From Toxoplasma gondii ME49 (taxonomy: Eukaryota; Apicomplexa; Conoidasida; Eucoccidiorida; Sarcocystidae), in contig NC_031479.1 of the NCBI RefSeq assembly GCF_000006565.2, positions 186,001 through 250,000 on the forward strand: DNA of 64,000 nucleotides. Direction: 5' to 3'. The notes under the pieces were generated by a model that did not search any database, was not told where the DNA came from, and worked only from the letters and a program-made list of their open reading frames with translations. Position 1 is the first letter of the stretch. Each line of letters begins with the position of its first letter. This document shows, one piece after another, positions 13,701 to 25,428 of this stretch. The position numbers and the translations under genes are program-made.

Positions 13701-14133
13701 CTGTACGTGCTTTCTGGGTATTCACGTCTGCGTAAGTGCAACTGGGTAGATGTAAATGTACGCAGGTAAAGATTTTCAGTCGGAGGCACAGATACCTAGT
13801 GCCTCCGTCTTCGCGTTTCGCATGCGTGGTGCGGCTTGGATCCGAAGGGTAGTTTTCTGTATGTGTGTGTGTGTATGTGTTTGTTCCCTTTGCAGAAGAG
13901 AGTTACCTTACAAAGCTCAAGACGTTCGCAGACGCGGGGCCTTTCTACATACCGCCTGGCAAGTCTTGACTTATACAATTTGTTTCTGGGTTCTTTTCTG
14001 AGGTGCTCGCAGTTTCTGTTGTTTTCCGTCCCGTCTTCTCCCGATGTCGCGACCTGTTTCACACGCCTTCGTCTCACTCCGCAGTCCATGGTTCCTCGTT
14101 ACCCCGATCTGTCCGCCGCTGTCAAGCTGTTGA
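4635..14133 (+). CDS. PSMD5: PSMD5/S5b-like 26S proteasome base-assembly chaperone, about 17 exons
   Basis: PSMD5 (Hsm3 in yeast) is a helical-repeat chaperone that helps assemble the ATPase ring of the 19S regulatory particle. Proposed exons: 4635-4934, 5417-5516, 5834-5925, 6001-6191, 6705-6866, 8093-8200, 8731-8793, 9633-9680, 10096-10185, 11293-11369, 11668-11722, about 11992-12058, 12310-12395, 12522-12607, 13191-13262, 13896 to about 13960, and a last short exon ending at TGA 14131-14133. Most junctions have GTAAG/GTGAG donors and consistent phase. Exceptions are the exon 3/4 junction, the start of exon 12 and the last junction, which I could not resolve. The product is about 560-570 residues of amphipathic helices, against about 500 in human. 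The strongest family signal is C-terminal: KYAKNTFIKKLA in exon 15 followed by LKTFADAGPFYIPP in exon 16, resembling the conserved end of PSMD5. An upstream in-frame ATG at 4440 would add 65 residues, but 4635 suits the family better. Exons may be missing in the longer introns. Confidence 0.7.
6969..7040. repeat. Two (TA)n microsatellites in intron 5 of the PSMD5-like gene
   Basis: Alternating TA runs occupy 6969-6989 and 7015-7040, separated by about 25 bp. They lie in the 1.2-kb intron between the exons ending at 6866 and starting at 8093. Confidence 0.9.
7615..7724. repeat. Second pair of (TA)n microsatellites in the same intron
   Basis: TA runs occupy 7615-7649 and 7699-7724. With the pair near 7 kb, this makes four long TA tracts in one intron, a likely site of length variation. 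Confidence 0.9.
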
Positions 14134-14838
14134 ACTGTTTCTGGTCATCTCTCCTGTGTCTGGTCGTCTTTGCTGTGATCTACTCTGTGGCTATTCACCT
14201 CGGATCTCCTCGCTACCCGTGCATGCAGCCAACTCGTAATCCGTAGGTCATCGCTGAAGAGGGTCCCCAACAGCAGACAGAAGACACGTGTGCTGTCGCT
14301 TTCTTTTACCACTGCCACTTACCAGGGCTGTGCTAACAAAGAGGGAAGGCAGAGAAAAGGGGAGTTCTCTGAAGATGACTAGTGAGGGATGACGGTGTAA
14401 TCCCGATCCACCTGGAGGGAGACAGAGGGATACATGTCCGAAAAAAAGGTCGGCAAAAGTACACATATGTTGCCTCGTCTCCGTCTCAGTGTGAGACGAC
14501 TCGTGGTTCACATGGGCGAGACTAAGAGGAGTGAATTGTAATGGAAGGTAGCACAGGCGATGATGAAGTAAAGCACGAAATGTCATGTTTGCATGGCAGT
14601 GGGTGACAGCGACTCGGCGTGTTGTCTGCTTTTCTTCAGGTACGGCAGTTCCCACCATCAACAGCACGTGGGTGTAGCTCAAGCGTCTGTCAGAACTGTC
14701 TGTTTTTCGGTGTGTCTGTTCGCACATGCTTACCTGTGTGTGAGGAATTCGTTCTCTCGTCTCTTTCTGCGTATTCTGTGGCGCTTGCCCCGATTGCTCG
14801 TCCCTTCGGCAGGAGGGACGACCTACCGTTCTTCTAGC

Positions 14839-14856
14839 ATATATATATATATATAT
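14839..14856. repeat. (AT)n microsatellite
   Basis: A short alternating AT run in intergenic DNA downstream of the PSMD5-like gene. Confidence 0.9.
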
Positions 14857-17321
14857 CCCGAAGACCAAAAACGGAGAAGAAATCACCCGGTGCTGGAGAG
14901 CACTGTGTGTGGATGAGCCCCAGCAAAGGCAACCGCCCTGCGAAGCTTATGAAAGTCAAAATGCGCCTCTCTATTTCAGGATGAGAAATGCGTTTTAGGT
15001 AGAGCATCGAGCGCATGAAAAGAGACATGGGGGAACATTTTCAAGAAGAGACCAGGGTAAAAGAGACATATGTGGCGGTGGGCCAAGAGAAACTCTCTAG
15101 CTTCCGCGTGCTGATTTCTCACGAAGGAGTCCAGCTTCAACGATATCGGTATGTGCGTATGATTTCTAATTTCTACCGACTGATCGACTGAGCTGAGTGG
15201 CTCGAAGGGCGGGAAATATCACACGGCTACTTATTTCAGTGCCCCGGCGTCCGCCTGTCCGAGAGTTTTGTTTTCGTTCCCATATGAGATCGTTCTGTAT
15301 GTCTGAACGCGAATGACCGCGAACGTGTATTGCTTCTTCGCTGCAGAAGCTACGTAGGGACAGATTTTGTGCCGGAGGGAGATGGGCAGCAGATGGCGTC
15401 TCACAGTGTGTCCTGTGACACATTTTTATGATGGGCCTATAAAGTAGTCTGCTGAAAGACCTGCCACAATTTTGTAGATGTCTAGACACCCCTACACTCG
15501 AGGCGGATTGCTGGTTTTGAAGAAACTGGGATGTGTTTTTGGGAGCGCTTCCCTCCGATCGGGTTAGACTCGCCAAATGATAGAGCACACAGTCGAACTG
15601 TGATAAGGTTAAGAGCCGGTGTAACATGGCTTTTTCTTCGGAGGTGTACGGTAACAGAGCCTCTCCGCAGTACTCTCTTGCTACAGGTGAACTCTGGTCT
15701 CGCTGAAAATGCGTGAAATTGAAGGCGCTGACACTCGCACCCGTAACAGTTTTATTTACGCCTGCCAAGACCAAACTGTCCTTGCAGTCACACGCTGTGG
15801 AGACGAGAAGCTTTCAATTAGCTGGTTGGCATTCGAATTACGAAAGTTGTGGTAGCCGCACAGGCGTTACCGAAAGTGGCGTTGCCTCTTCAGCGGATAA
15901 TGCAAATTGCTGTATTACTCTGCTTGGATCGGTCGAAGTACCACACAGCTTTTTCTACCAGAACGTGTAAATCAGCGCTGACAGGTGGAGAACAGGTGAG
16001 GTATTACAGTCTAGTTGCTGCAGAAGGACTACTTGTGCCGACTGCACAAGAAATCGTGTTACCCAAAAAGGAGTCAGGGGACCCAAGGGATGGAATATGA
16101 ATATTCTTCCGCACCAAAGAACACGCCCGTGCCTGGGAACGGGTGGTTAATTCTTTTCTGATCTCGAACAACCCACCTGCCATTTCCGTACATCTGTAGC
16201 ATAGTGCCAATGTTGTCTTCCCTCTTACTGTGATATTTGTTTCGGTGCCTGAGGAACAGTGTGGCTGCAGTGCTGGTTAATTGCCACAGCAGAAGGCGAC
16301 GACTTGATTACGGACAGCAGCCACTGGTGCACACTTTTGTGAGCTGACAAGTATGTAACTTCAAGCAAGCTGGGATGTACGCTCATCTGACGTGCATCCC
16401 TACAACCACAATCCACTGCACGCAAGAAACAAAACCACCGCGGAACCAGCTGAGACACGTTCCCAACAGGCTTACGGGGTCGTGTCGTTCCTTCCTCTCA
16501 CAGCTGCAGCACCAGGCACTTTGCCGTTCCTGAAGAAAAGAAGTACGTGACACCTGGAGGAAATTTGTGTGCTCCTCTCTCACCTTCACGCACGACAACT
16601 GGCACGGTCACTCGACGTACACATACTGCATACGTCGTTCCACGTGGAGAGCTTCCAAGAGCTGCATGAGTTGTTTCATACGACACAATATGTCGTTAAG
16701 GATCCTTACTGCGGCTGTGAAGACGCGATTACCTGACACAGCAAGAAATACTGAACATTAAGTCGCTCTCTGTGACAGATGAATCCGTGTCGACATGCGT
16801 CTTCCTGATGAACAGCCAGACGTCAGAAAGAGCGACGCGCAATTGGGAAACTAAGGAAAGCAGTTTCTACATCGATGACAGACATTCAGAGAAACTTCAG
16901 AGCAAACTAAGCTGGGCACCGCGGCTGCTGACGCCGTCGAGTACGATCCAAAGGGACGGGCATCTTCCTCATGGCGCTGTCGAGTAAAGTGCCCTAATCA
17001 ATTGTTAGTTTACTAGCACAAAGTGCGGTGTTAATAGTGATATCCTTTGAAACCAGTGGGTGATTTGTTAGTATTTATGTCATTCCTCCCTCGCTTAGTA
17101 CTTTTCGCTTCGTGGCAAATGGCTTCAAAAGTCACGCGAGAAGCGATTACGGGACGTGCCACCCACATATTTTGGATCTGTGACAGTGCATTTGCTTACA
17201 AGGTGGCACCGCGCCATGTTTTCAAAAAGATTTTTTAAGTTGCCAGCAAAACGTTCGACGTAGCAATTATGCACGCGTGGTGGCGATGACTTAGGCTTGC
17301 CGCGACAACTGCACAATCTCT

Positions 17322-17332
17322 TGCATGCATGC
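17322..17332. promoter_or_regulatory. Overlapping TGCATGCATGC sites upstream of the NSUN6-like gene
   Basis: Two overlapping GCATGC cores lie about 260 bp before the start at 17587, a distance similar to that of the site ahead of the PSMD5-like gene. This is a known coccidian promoter motif. Function here is inferred from position only. Confidence 0.35.
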
Positions 17333-17586
17333 GATCCAAGCACACACTATCGGCTACGGAAAGGAGGCTTGCAAATTTTCGAATTTTATGCTACATCATT
17401 CCCGCATCTGTGTCGTCTAAGGTTACATGTCCTGCATACTATCAGCCTTTTCCACCCGGAGGTCCTCAAGGAAGCCGGTTTGGGGTCATCCATGCTTGTA
17501 TAACGCATACAAGGGTAGTGTCAGTGCTAGCTTTGTCAAGTAATGGTGGGTTCAATGTCGCAATCAACTCGAGATGAAAATCCACA

Positions 17587-19720
17587 ATGAGAAACCGCTC
17601 GTCAGCTGCCTTGATTCGACAGGTCCTCGATCCTACAGTGTATTCTCTACTTGAAACGTCTTGGGCAAGCCCTGTACCTCCTGGTCGCTCCATAGAATGG
17701 ATTCTCGACCATCTTTTGGTTCCTCCACCAATCACAACGCTCCGAGTGAATGCAGTGGATGCCGAAAAAGTGGAAGATGTCATTGCTACAGCCACAAAAC
17801 TCTTCTACCCGAGGGACGTGCAGCGCCACTCGCTCCTCGATGACGTCCTGATAGTTAACCACGACACGGTCAGTTCATCTGAGGGGCTACCTTCCAGAAC
17901 CAAACAGAGGGAGGATCCGCGCGCAAAAGAATGTTTTGTAAACAGCGACAGGGGATGCTCTACAAATTGCCATGCTGCTACGTCCATCAGCACGCGTACA
18001 AGAACAGTCGCTGCCGGCCAGGAGTCGCAGTTTCAACGAGATAATAAAGATCACGACGAGGTAGTGTTACGAACTGACCAGAGGAAAGGATTGAAAGAAA
18101 ATGGAGGTGGTCAACTCCCGGTGATTCTTGTGGACAGGCGATGTGGACAGGCCGTTCTACGAGGTGCGCATGTCTTCTCAGGCGGCGTTCTGGCGTCAGA
18201 GCCGCACCTCAGAGTGGGGGAAATGGTCGAGGTGTTTACGTTGCCGGGTCGCCTCCACAAATCGAAGCTTGCAGTGGAATGTGCTAATGTCCAACGTAAC
18301 CAGGAGATGAGCTCGATACATTCTTCTGCCGTCGCCGCTCAGCCTAGCGAGCTACCTCTTCACGGCCAAAAGTCACAGGAGGCGGACGCTCACCACGCAT
18401 CAGAGGATATTCGCGCAGGTGGGGAAGAGCGTTCTACCAGTGCTGACAAATCTGATCCGGAGTCAAATGGAGAGCTAAGAGGAGGTGATTGTGACTGTGG
18501 TCGATCAGAAGCCCAAAATGATGAGACGGAGCAGGAACATCTAGCATCCGTGCTCCGAGGGACTTATCTGAGAGCAGCGCTCCCAGAACGCGTGAGGAAA
18601 ACAGGGATATTTTGTGGAAGAGGCATCATACGTCAAAACCTAGGCCAGGTCTACGCAGGAAAGCCCGGGATCGCCGTTGAGATGGAAAGGTATATGGCAA
18701 GCAGCGTAAAAAACACAAAGCTACTCGACGAGTCTCATCGCCTGCTCACTTCCCCTGGTTAGAAGGCGAGGTTCCAAAGAGCTGTCTTTGAATGCGTTTT
18801 TCTAGTTTTAGAACGAATCCATTGCTACGCACGTATTCAGTTAGGGTAGGCAAAGCGTTGCAGCGTTTCGATATACTTCGGAAGCATCCAATGCATACAG
18901 CAAGCCAATGAGCTGGCGAAATTATAGTTCTGGGTTCGTGAGTACATCTTGACCAGTTTCCCTGTGGTGTGGTGTCTACAGCGCTATCGACCTATCAACG
19001 CTTCCTGCATGCCTCGTCGCGCAGAACCTTCCCTCCATCGTGGTCGGCCATGTGCTGAGTCCGCAACCTGGGGAAAGAGTATTGGATATGTGCGCAGCTC
19101 CGGGAGGAAAGACCCTACATTTGGCAACCCTGATGAAGGGGCATGGGCTGATTGTTGCCGTGGAACGGTCCAAAACGCGGGCTGAAAAGCTTCGCAGTTT
19201 CCTGAGCACATCGTCACATGCATCTATCGTCGAAATTGTGTGCGGCGACAGTGCCAAAGGGACATGGCAAAGCACTCAACTAGGAATGGGCAGCCACGGA
19301 CGAGATTTCATAGGTTATTTTGACCGGGTTCTAGCTGATGTTCCGTGTACTGCCTTGGGCTTGAGGCCCCGCATAGACTTTGAGGGCCTCACTGACCGCG
19401 TGGTCCTTGCAGCGGCCAAATACCAGAGAGAGTTTCTCAAGTCAGGTTGTCAGCTGTTAAAAACGGGTGGCACTCTAGTGTACTCTACGTGTTCAGTTTC
19501 CAGAGCAGAAAATGAGGAAAACGTGGCGTGGGCTCTTCGGCATTTGCCTCTCATGCTGGAACCCGCAGAGCCTTTTGTCGGCACTCACACGTTCGAAAAT
19601 GGTGACAGAGGTGCTCGCCTATTTCCTCCCGGGGAGGCCGAGAAGCTACAGCGGTTCTGCCCGTCAGGAAATACAATTGGATTTTTCATTGCTAAGTTCC
19701 TGAAGACTGGGACGGGGTAA
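17587..19720 (+). CDS. NSUN6: NSUN6-type PUA-domain RNA cytosine-5 methyltransferase
   Basis: The gene has two exons, 17587-18689 and 18982-19720. The GTATAT donor at 18690 and CTACAG acceptor ending at 18981 join in phase 2, giving 613 residues. NSUN6 enzymes transfer a methyl group from S-adenosylmethionine to C5 of cytosine, classically C72 near the 3' end of tRNA-Cys and tRNA-Thr. A PUA domain is visible from about residue 175 (VILVDRRCGQAVLRGA onward) to about 225. It resumes at about 326-360 (GTYLRAALPERVRKTG) after a hydrophilic insert of roughly 90 residues rich in Ser, Glu and Asp that human NSUN6 lacks. The Rossmann methyltransferase follows: SAM-binding VLDMCAAPGGKT from residue 401, motif IV DVPC with Cys 490, and motif VI STCS with catalytic Cys 538. 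Both conserved cysteines are present, so the enzyme should be active. The 3' end faces the minus-strand gene ending at 20592. Confidence 0.9.
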
Positions 19721-20591
19721 GCATTAACAAAAATCGGATAGAGCACGCTCCACTTCACCCCAGTCTTGAGTAACGGGCTTGTTGACTGTCACTTTCACTT
19801 CCCGCATGAAACGAAGTGAGGATCGAGAAGCAATAAAGGGAACTGCTATTTTTGCAAGAAGTCCCCCTGGTGATACCACCCACAGCCACATGGGCTGGAA
19901 CATCAACTGTCAGAGGACCTAAAATAAAGGACCCGTAAACTTTTCCAAGATTGATGCCTGCTCATCTCGGGGACAGGCGCGCAGTCTGCTTCGATGCAGC
20001 GCGAGGAAACGCGGATGAAAAAGTAGCTGCGGCGTCCGCGCCTTCTACAAATTAAGATTACAGGCCTGTATACACATGTATACGTGAGTGGGCACGTGAC
20101 GACGAAGGGCGGGGAGCGGCTTGTCCGTGAAGCCCGCTGGAACTGTTGCGGTATATCCGCGGGGGACGTTACCCCCGTTTCATTGGGCTTTGTGTGAGTG
20201 CTCCCCCTGGGGGAACGCAAACTAATATGGGCAGTTAAAGAGCGACAAGTAAAAGCAAGTGCTCTGTAGCAGCGGAGGAAGCGTTCCTTGGAGCATGACA
20301 CACCATGGCCTCTCGGCAGGCTTGGTACATGCCAGCTCCGCTGCAAATCCCCCTAGTTTCTGGTCCAGACATTGCATAACAACCATAAAAAATTCTCATC
20401 GACCCGGGGCGCGAAAACTGTAAGGTTGTGCTCCCCGTTGACCTCCAGTGCGAATTACCAGGCTGTCTCTCCCATGGTTTCCACAAAGTGGCCTCACATC
20501 ACGATTCGTGATACGCACTTTCCTGAACGGAACCGACTGCGCTCAGCCCTCAGTATATTGCACCGGTTTTGTCTGGCTAGTGGAGGCTCGA
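19721..20591. other. Gap between convergent genes
   Basis: An 871-bp space between the 3' ends of the NSUN6-like gene (plus) and the four-pass membrane protein gene (minus). It probably holds both 3' untranslated regions. No further gene is visible. Confidence 0.5.
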
Positions 20592-21101
20592 TCAGGCGAC
20601 ATCTCCACCGGTGACCTGGTCAATTGTTAAAGGCGTTGTTTCGTCGACCGGTGCCGGTTTGGCAGTGGTCGCAAAACTGCCATATGCAGCCCCGGAGGAC
20701 ATCAGTGAGAGGAAGATGTGCAGTGCCGTGAAGATGATCCAGAAGATTGAGAAGTGGGTGAAGCAAACAACGAAGATGGATATGATAGAGAGGATAAAAT
20801 TGATGGTAAAAGCAAGGATGGTCACGCTGGTCATGGAGCGGGTCTTCCAAGACTCAAAGGACACGAGGCAGCCAAGAGTGCTTCCGACCAGGCCGACGCA
20901 CGAAATCGCCGTCAACCACCTCATTGCTGGTGGCTTCTCACCCTCAACTGTTAGGTCCTTTGAAGTCTGTGTCAATAAATAAACGCACATGATGCCGTAA
21001 ATTATGGAAAAGCCACGCAAACCCAGACGCGACGCTTGCATCCAAGCATTCTTCTTGGCCGAAACGGCTGTGGTGGGTGTTGATTGAGCAGTGTCCTCCA
21101 T
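20592..21101 (-). CDS. Small four-pass membrane protein, unknown function
   Basis: A single exon encodes 169 residues. The first 25 residues are polar with an STPTT stretch. Four hydrophobic segments follow at about 30-47 (FSIIYGIMCVYLL), 62-84 (LTAISCVGLVGSTLGCLV), 92-114 (SVTILAFTINFILSIISIFV) and 115-138 (HFSIFWIIFTALHIFL). A short polar C-terminal tail contains a PVDETTPL sequence. The layout resembles MARVEL- or tetraspan-type proteins, but I see no diagnostic motif and do not assign a family. Both termini are likely cytosolic. The start at 21101 is preceded by GCC on the coding strand and is the only methionine ahead of the first hydrophobic segment apart from M21. The clean helical periodicity and lack of stops make it a convincing gene. 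Confidence 0.7.
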   Translation of the reverse strand: MEDTAQSTPTTAVSAKKNAWMQASRLGLRGFSIIYGIMCVYLLTQTSKDLTVEGEKPPAMRWLTAISCVGLVGSTLGCLVSFESWKTRSMTSVTILAFTINFILSIISIFVVCFTHFSIFWIIFTALHIFLSLMSSGAAYGSFATTAKPAPVDETTPLTIDQVTGGDVA

Positions 21102-24100
21102 GGCTAAGACTCAATTCGGGCGCGGGTCTCCAGGATTTTTTACACTTGCTCCTCTGACAATGTTGTGGATAAAGATAACTCCCACGAGGTACTGACAGTG
21201 CACAGCTAACTCGTTTCCGAGTTCGGAACTGAACAAGAATTCCCAGGAGCTGGCAGGACAGGCGCGCAGTAGAAGCAAATGACTGAATACATCAAATGCC
21301 CCTCACCCAAAGAAAACGAATTACTGAGGAAAAATGTGCGATTACAGTTGAATGAAGGTCACTCTCATCGAATGAAGCCGGACATGATAAGAAGCAACAT
21401 CAAGGCGATGCCAGCTGGCCGAAGTTAACTGCTGAGGACTAGCGACCAGGACCCCGCTACTGTCAACGTAGGTACTGCAGGATTCGTACGCCGAACACTA
21501 AACAGCTTAGTAAACGATAAAAACGGAGTGTACCACGTTAATGATATCCGTCCCTTTGTTTGATATCGATTTTTTGGGAGGGTTGCTCATCCTCGATCTG
21601 GCCCGTTTAGGCCTGCTAGCACAAAGACGATGGCCATGCAGACAAGTTTGCCGGCCGCGCAACTGACTGAGACAAGCATGAGCTGGCTCACGAAATCCAC
21701 TGCAAGACATACGAGGTCGCGAGGGGGCAGCCTCACTTAAGTACCTTCAAAGAAAGCTTGAAAAACTTAAACGGGGCAAAACGGCGACCCATGTATGGAT
21801 CCTCTAGTACTAAGCATTTTAGAGGGGGATTCCTGCGTGTTTTCTGCAAGACAATAGTGCCAGCAAGAACACCCGCCTGTAACACCCACTCCGCGCTGAA
21901 CACGCGCTACGCGGACGCTACCGCCTGCCAAACGTGTTCACCTCTTCTCGCCAGCGCGCCCGACCTGGAACCGTTCAAAAGCTCTGAGATCGATCCGTAA
22001 GCTGGTTTAATTTCCCTGGTGCTGTCTTGTTACATGGGAGGTACGAGAGTGTAGGGGCAGCGCGGAAGAGAGTGGCTCGCAGCGGTAGCGGCACCACTAC
22101 ATTCGCAACCAACAGAAGAGACAAAAGGGATACTTCACTGGTACACTTCCAGTCATTCAGCAACCAGAGACGATGTTGCTACATGCCATAATCCTGGATC
22201 AGTGGATCCCTATTCGATGGTATTCCATTTTCAGCACTGAACTCTTGACTACCACCCTCCTGCGGCTGAGCATGGGGAAGACAAGGGAGCGGTAAAGCAA
22301 CGAGGTCCACCAGTTACGTCTGGAATGTTGAACGATCAAGCACCCGTCTCTGGCGTTACAGCGTATCCCGGAAAACTCACCAGAACACAAAACCTAGTAC
22401 AGTGAGACACAGTGCACAGACAGCAAGTCTATGCGCAACAGTGACTTGGTCGACTGGCTTCTTTCCCCCGGGCAAAAGTAGTCGCTATAGCAACGTACAA
22501 GCATACTGGTCCCACTCAGCTTCTGGCAGAAGACGTGGCTGGTGGTTGTTTCATGTGCTTTGTTGCTTTTCGCTTGCTGACTACTGTCTGAAAGCCCAGG
22601 TTTGGTCCATGGCTTATCATGCCTTCCCAGAAGCAACTACACGACGCTGTGATAAGGTGACATTGGAATCTCGAAAGGTCAACCATACAGTAGCACACAA
22701 GCACATGCAAACTGAAGTGGTATGACCCACTCCACAAATGGATGGGGACGGGGAGGGGGGTAAGGGTGAGGTATCGCCACCACCACACAACGGCCCGACA
22801 TGCACGGATTCACAGCAGACCCCCTCGGCTTAATCAAAGCCGTGGCACCGGGTAGTTCTTCGAAGATTTGGGCCCCTTTGTGAGGGGGCAAGTGTCACTG
22901 TTTCAGATTGTACTGGAAAGTCTTTGAGAAATAATCCTTTGCACTTACGGGACGAACCGCTTCTGGTTTATTAACATTCCGCGGCGGCTTCGTGTCATTC
23001 CATTTCTCGTTTGGCGATTCGTATTCCCGCGCCCATCCGTCTTTCGCCACCAGCAATGCAACAGACTCTGTGTACTACTGGTGTCACGCTCAAAAAATAC
23101 ATAGGTTGCAACATGGGGAATCGCCCTGTTGTGCAACGCAACGGGGTCCTTAAAAACACTTTGTAAGTGTGGGACAGTTCGTCCTTAACTGGTGTAGGTG
23201 TAACACGGCGCAGTTCAATGCACTGGCACTGCCCATCTGTGTTCTGTGTTGCAGCAGTGCCACAGGATACGTGGAGGGCCCGATGCACACGCAAGCTGCT
23301 CGTCTAATCTGCCCCCACAACAAGAAGTACACCATAGTCATAGTGATGAAGTAGTAACTGAATTCACTCTGATAGTTTGGACGCTAAGGGAGAAAACGAC
23401 GGTAGATTAGCCGACGAGGGCTGCTCCAGCCATGCCACCTCAACGAACTCGTTTTCTTGAGGGAAAACCATATCCATTACGAGGCATCAGTAACTCTCTT
23501 CTCAGCTGGTCGCGGTGATTCGTTCGGATGCCCTCAGTAGCGACTGGGATGCGAGTTTTCGAACCGAACCATGCAGTTTTACCAACGGTTTTTCCAGTGT
23601 CAGGGGAAGGGAGAAAGGGACCAGAAATAACTGCGCACACTACGAATGCAAACTGTGTTCCGGTTCAGGATTCAGCTACGTATAGTTCAGAAGCTCACTG
23701 AATGCCGTTTTCTCGGCACTATCGCATTTTTTCGCAGCAACCCTGTTCATGTTATGAGGGATGGACCGGAAAGTCTTTATCCCCAGCCGGGGTGTCAGGG
23801 ACAAACACCGAGGAACAAACTAAAGTAGTGCGCGTTGTCGCTCCGCTATTGAAGAAGGCTTGTGAAATCTCCCGTCTCGTCAACTTTCCTCTTACATCAT
23901 GAATAGAGTATGTGCAGAGCGTTCCCGGCTACAACTATTTCGACGTGATAGTGGCATGGAGGAAAAATCCACGAGGTTGCTCCGCCTAGTCGTTTGCTGC
24001 GAGTCACATATTGAGTGTGTCCAATGGAAAGTTCTTCAGAATTTCAGCGAAGATCGTACAACTGCCGGCCAACATGCCCTGTTTGTCTCGCGTCTCTACC

Positions 24101-25428
24101 ATCCATTAAATCATCGTCCGATTGCTGTTCGATGTATGCCCGCGTTTGCCTCTGAAGTCTTCTGATGCACGGACGGCTTGTTCGCACTTTCTTCAGACGC
24201 CCTTGCCACATCGTGTATCACCAAGTGACTAGTGATCCTCCTAACTGCTATTACCGTGCTGTAGGATGCGACATCACAAAGAGATCTTCTTTTCAGGCAT
24301 TTGTCGGTCATCGAGGCGCCGTATTTTTGTTTCGTGTTGGTCCAATATCTTCAGCAGCGGGCCCTCCACATGACTACTCACTCACGCGATTTTGACTCGA
24401 CAGCAGACAGAAAAAGCAAATTTGCTGTTTCCTCTTCTCCAGGCTGCCGACTGACCCGTTCCTTGTCCTGGCTTATCCGAATCTCTGTCATGTCTCGGTG
24501 GGTGGGGCAGCAGTGTTCTGCCCATGTCGAGCATCGGCCGCCCTCGAGACTACCGGGAAGCTTTACTCCAGGGATAGAGAACCCGACTTGCTTTGACCTA
24601 AAACAAGCATGCATCCGATCTCACACGTCCTCAACCACTGTGAATGCGCCTTTTCCTGCTGAAAGCTGTTACGAGTGGCCCTAGTCATGGCGCGACTCTG
24701 GGGCACGGGAGACTGTACCACGCTTGCGGATGCTGCCAGCGTCGAGAAAGGTAGGTGGGAAGTAGAAGCATCGAGGCACCTGCTGACATCAGCGGGCGGG
24801 GGCCCGTAGTTCGCGAGCGCACGATTGTTCGGGAATTCTGTTCCTGGAAGTAAGACAGGACAGCAACTTTCTGCTGCTTATTCTGAGGAACAGCGGGAGC
24901 TGTGGTGCTCGGATACACCCTTTTTCGCTTTTTTTCGCCGAGCACGAACGCCGAGTACGGAAACTCAGCAGAAGCGAGGATGTTCCTAGCCCCTTCTGGA
25001 ATCTACGTCGTCCAGGATAGATCAGGTTGCTCCGCCTACCGGCGGCGGCAGCCTGTGTGTGGAGCGGGCGTTTTGCTCTTCGCTTTCAGCACGGTGGCAG
25101 CGTAATTTTCTCGCATCCTTCTGAAATCATCTCGACAGTCCTCCACGCCGCTACGCATGCCCTATGTTACATTGCCATCTTGGTTTTCTCTCTTTGTGAG
25201 CGCGATGTCGCGCGAGAGTCGTGGTAGGGCCCCCGCCTAGCGTCACGCGGTCGAACTTCCCGGTTGTTTTTGTCATCTGTCACTCAAGAACTCCCTCGTG
25301 GTCGCCTCCCCCTTGAAGAGGCACTTTAGTACGTATTTCTGTCCACCTGCGGGACGGAATTTTTTTTCTACGAATTCCGCCGACGGACTTGGCCTTCACC
25401 CCGGCGGCGTCCGGGACGCTTCGGCGCC
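21102..25428. other. Long intergenic region between divergent genes
   Basis: About 4.3 kb lies between the 5' ends of the minus-strand membrane protein gene and the plus-strand secreted protein gene. Open frames here are all under 130 codons, overlap one another and show no domain. A plus-strand frame at 23899-24165 (88 codons) was inspected and not accepted. A GCATGC site is at 25155-25160. Confidence 0.45.
25155..25160. promoter_or_regulatory. GCATGC site upstream of the large secreted protein gene
   Basis: The core motif lies about 270 bp before the start at 25429, close to the distances seen for the two housekeeping genes. Chance occurrence cannot be excluded. Confidence 0.3.

Larger units (their letters stand above)
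14134..17586. other. Intergenic region between the PSMD5-like and NSUN6-like genes
   Basis: About 3.4 kb without a supported gene. A minus-strand open frame (14248-14886, 212 codons) and another (15166-15774, 202 codons) have no domain, signal peptide or splice-supported context and are treated as chance. The region presumably contains the 3' end of the first gene and the promoter of the second. Confidence 0.45.

Noticed and set aside
14248..14886. Minus-strand 212-codon frame after the PSMD5-like gene
   Set aside because: It includes the AT microsatellite and biased Thr/His-rich text, with no domain; it overlaps the likely 3' untranslated region of the gene.
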